Positions 61,971 through 64,000 of a stretch of 64,000 bases of DNA are shown here, one piece after another (position 1 is the first letter of the stretch; every line of letters starts with the position of its first letter). Where the stretch lies: the NCBI GenBank assembly GCA_029856145.1, contig JAHQWK010000002.1:1-64000 (forward strand). Reading direction: 5' to 3'. Position numbers and translations under genes: made by a program. The notes under the pieces are model-generated. The model made no database searches. It saw only the letters and a list, made by a program, of their open reading frames with translations, and was not told where the DNA came from. This DNA comes from Promethearchaeia archaeon. Lineage in GTDB: Archaea > Asgardarchaeota > Lokiarchaeia > Sigyniarchaeales > SOKP01.

Positions 61971-62501
61971 ATTTCCCCGTCTAATTCTTATAAAATTTTA
62001 AAAATAAAGAAGTCAATTTATCTTTTTTTAAAGTTACAAATATAACTTTACTATTTTTCTTTGATTCTACAATCTAAATTTAAATATTTAAATTTTGAGA
62101 AATTGAAAAATATGAAAGGCATAAGATAGAATTATTGAAATTATATTTAAACTCAAAAAAAAGAAATAGATGAATGGTTGCATTATTTACATGCATTTTA
62201 CAACTGGGTATATCATTTCATGGCAAAATTTTGATTTTATTTCCATTTATTCTAATAAAATCTTATTTGAAAAAAGAATCGTTTAAGTGTTAACAAACTT
62301 TTCGAAAATAAATCATTTATTTCAAATTATGTACACTCTAACTTATGTCTTAAAAATTTGTTGTAAAACTATCAAGAATATATCGTGGTGTTACTCATAA
62401 ATAAAAAGTTAAATAGGAAAATTTGTATAATAAATGATAAAAAACTCTTTTTTTAAAAAATTTAAAATAAAAACAATCTAATAAATAAATTGATAATAAA
62501 C
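61971..62501. other. AT-rich gap between the longin-GTPase and the third surface protein
   Basis: About 530 bases. I see no gene, no further methyltransferase remnant and no strong hairpin. It presumably holds two divergent promoters; several TATA-like tracts are present but none stands out. Confidence 0.5.
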
Positions 62502-64000
62502 ATGAATAGACTAAATAGAAAAACAAAAAAGGTAATTTCTGTAACCTTTTTATTGATTCTTTCATTGAGCTCGGTTTTAATTATGTTTCCATCAAATGTT
62601 TCGAATTCAGTAGATTTTAATGAAAAAACAGAAGAAGACAGAGAATCTAATCTTATCCGTCCATTATTAAATGCACCAATAGGAGAAGATCCTTGGTGGA
62701 ACGTATCATATCAGTGGCGACAATGTATAAATATTACTAATCCTGGAACTTATAATTTAACTGATAATTTCATGAGCATTCAGTTTGATTATGCTACACT
62801 ACGAGATAACTATAATATGGATCCTAATTTGTACGACGTCAGAATAGTAGAAAATAATGTAGTAAGAAATTATTATGTAAAGAAGGACTTTCCTAGAGTC
62901 GATTATGCAACCATCTGGTTCGAAACTAATTCTACCGCTGGTGAATCTGAATATGACACATTTATGTATTGGGGAAATGCCTCTATTAACTATCGTGGGA
63001 GTAAGCATGTTGATTTTGACCCATCTGGAACAGCGTGGTGGAGTTTTGAAGAAGGTACTGGAGTTCAAGACTCCGCTGTAGAAGATTCATTGGGTCTTGC
63101 TGATGGTCATCTCTATGGGACTGGGGGTAATTATCCTGTTTATGATTCAGATAGTGCCGTAGGTTCTTATTCTCTTGAATTTGTTGGGAATAATGATTTT
63201 GTTTATATAAATGATTCATTGCATTTTACAGAACCAAACGAAATTTCTGCGGTGACTGTCAGTCTTTGGTTTAAAACCTCCGCCAATATAGGTGACTGGA
63301 CACAAAATTGGGCTTTTTTCGATTTTGATAGATCTGAGTATTTTAACTTCTTTATAAGACCAGATGACGGAACATTAGGTTTTTGCAGTGCAGCTTCAGG
63401 ATATAGTGGTCAGAATGATTTTTATAGTAGTACTACAGGTTTGAATGATGGAGCGTGGCACTTTGCTTGCATAGTATATGATGGTTCTGACAAAATTATT
63501 TATGTTGATGAGGGTGTAGAAGATGCAAGATGGGTAAATGCAATGGGTGGACGAGCTTTCGGAACAGGAACTGATAGATGGGGCTTTTTTGGTGATGGTT
63601 CAGAGGCAACAGGAGTAAATGGTGGGAGAAACAATAGGTATTACGAAGGAAATATGGATGAAATTAGGTACTTTGAGTATGCAGTTGCACCAGATGAAAT
63701 TCAATGGTTGGCAAATTATTATTCTGTTGATATAGATCTATTACCAGTTACAGAACGAGCAGCTGCAGTGACTGTTTTAGTAAAAGATATTGATGACCGA
63801 TTAGTTCCTGGAGCTGAAGTCTCTTTATGGAAAAATTCTACACATATCTTAGAAGTAGATGGAACTCCCTATACAGAATATACTTTACTTGATGGCACTG
63901 TGTCTTTTACAAAAGTTCCATTCGGATTTTACTACATTAGTGTAAATTATACTCTAAATTCAGGATTGTATGAAGAAGTAGTATATGATAGCAGAATTCA
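62502..64000 (+). CDS. Giant surface protein, copy 3 (partial, runs off the window)
   Basis: An open frame from ATG 62502 to the window end, about 499 codons with no stop. It has a signal peptide (VISVTFLLILSLSSVLIMFP), a DUF2341-like domain starting DPWWNVSYQWRQCINITNPG, then a LamG/concanavalin-like domain (about 167-410: GTAWWSFEEGTGVQDSA, the middle LNDGAWHFACIVYDG and end YYEGNMDEIRYFEYAVAPDE). A carboxypeptidase-regulatory-like unit (VLVKDIDDRLVPGAEVSLWK) starts near residue 425. It resembles copies 1 and 2 in the first and last of these parts, so it is a third member of the family. Whether a partner gene follows cannot be seen. Confidence 0.85.
   Translation, partial: MNRLNRKTKKVISVTFLLILSLSSVLIMFPSNVSNSVDFNEKTEEDRESNLIRPLLNAPIGEDPWWNVSYQWRQCINITNPGTYNLTDNFMSIQFDYATLRDNYNMDPNLYDVRIVENNVVRNYYVKKDFPRVDYATIWFETNSTAGESEYDTFMYWGNASINYRGSKHVDFDPSGTAWWSFEEGTGVQDSAVEDSLGLADGHLYGTGGNYPVYDSDSAVGSYSLEFVGNNDFVYINDSLHFTEPNEISAVTVSLWFKTSANIGDWTQNWAFFDFDRSEYFNFFIRPDDGTLGFCSAASGYSGQNDFYSSTTGLNDGAWHFACIVYDGSDKIIYVDEGVEDARWVNAMGGRAFGTGTDRWGFFGDGSEATGVNGGRNNRYYEGNMDEIRYFEYAVAPDEIQWLANYYSVDIDLLPVTERAAAVTVLVKDIDDRLVPGAEVSLWKNSTHILEVDGTPYTEYTLLDGTVSFTKVPFGFYYISVNYTLNSGLYEEVVYDSRI

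Noticed and set aside
1-64000. CRISPR arrays, insertion sequences or prophage
   Set aside because: I saw no regularly spaced repeats, transposase genes, integrase genes or terminal inverted repeats.

Overview
The window is AT-rich and comes from an archaeon, most likely an Asgard archaeon of the Lokiarchaeia type. The archaeal markers are a three-gene PurS/Q/L enzyme, the order uS13-uS4-uS11, a histone, eS25, an intron-containing tRNA-Ser, F420 biosynthesis and TrmB/PadR regulators. The Asgard assignment is inference. It rests on a Ras-like GTPase, two Rag-like GTPases with a C-terminal roadblock-like domain, a longin-GTPase fusion, a Bud23-like methyltransferase, large surface proteins, and HdrA/VhuD selenoproteins.

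Layout. 1-3.3 kb: purSQL. 3.4-6.1 kb: a small Cys-rich protein and an operon of a CBS membrane protein plus an RGG-rich membrane zinc-ribbon protein. 6.4-13.7 kb: HAD phosphatase, PadR regulator and Hsp20, a seven-helix membrane protein with an integrin-like FG-GAP ectodomain, a short ribbon-helix-helix protein, an amidohydrolase and a DUF6125-like protein. 13.7-19 kb: an orphan adenine DNA methyltransferase, two unknown genes, nadE and a long charged protein. 19.3-20.8 kb: uS13-uS4-uS11. 20.9-24.9 kb: hdrA-vhuD-frhB-like redox operon, in which hdrA and vhuD each contain two in-frame TGA codons at conserved cysteine positions (selenocysteine). 25-38.4 kb: serS, coiled-coil protein, cofC, Ras-like GTPase, TrmB regulator, histone, HIT protein, several conserved unknowns, a hydroxyacid dehydrogenase-ThpR-HAD operon, a kinase-like protein and a ferredoxin protein. 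38.4-49 kb: acyl-CoA synthetase, Rag-like GTPase, class III aminotransferase, coiled-coil zinc-ribbon protein, an operon of two membrane hexapeptide acyltransferases plus a double metallophosphoesterase, a MoaD/Urm1-like protein, a second Rag-like GTPase that seems to start at AUU, tRNA-Ser(CGA) and eS25. 49.1-64 kb: a Bud23-like methyltransferase, then a tandemly duplicated block of a giant surface protein and a cytosolic partner joined by TAATG stop/start overlaps, with a decayed Bud23 copy between the two blocks. A longin-GTPase fusion and a third surface protein that runs off the end follow.

Two themes stand out. The first is a flavin/F420/Fe-S electron-transfer module (HdrA, VhuD, FrhB-like, with CofC nearby) that depends on selenocysteine decoding, with only one visible SECIS candidate for four UGA codons. 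The second is a putative transmembrane signalling module at 49.9-62 kb: receptor-like surface proteins with a conserved cytoplasmic tail, translationally coupled to a cytosolic protein with a longin/roadblock-like domain and winged helices, next to a longin-GTPase. Its function is not known to me and it is the best candidate here for an undescribed system.
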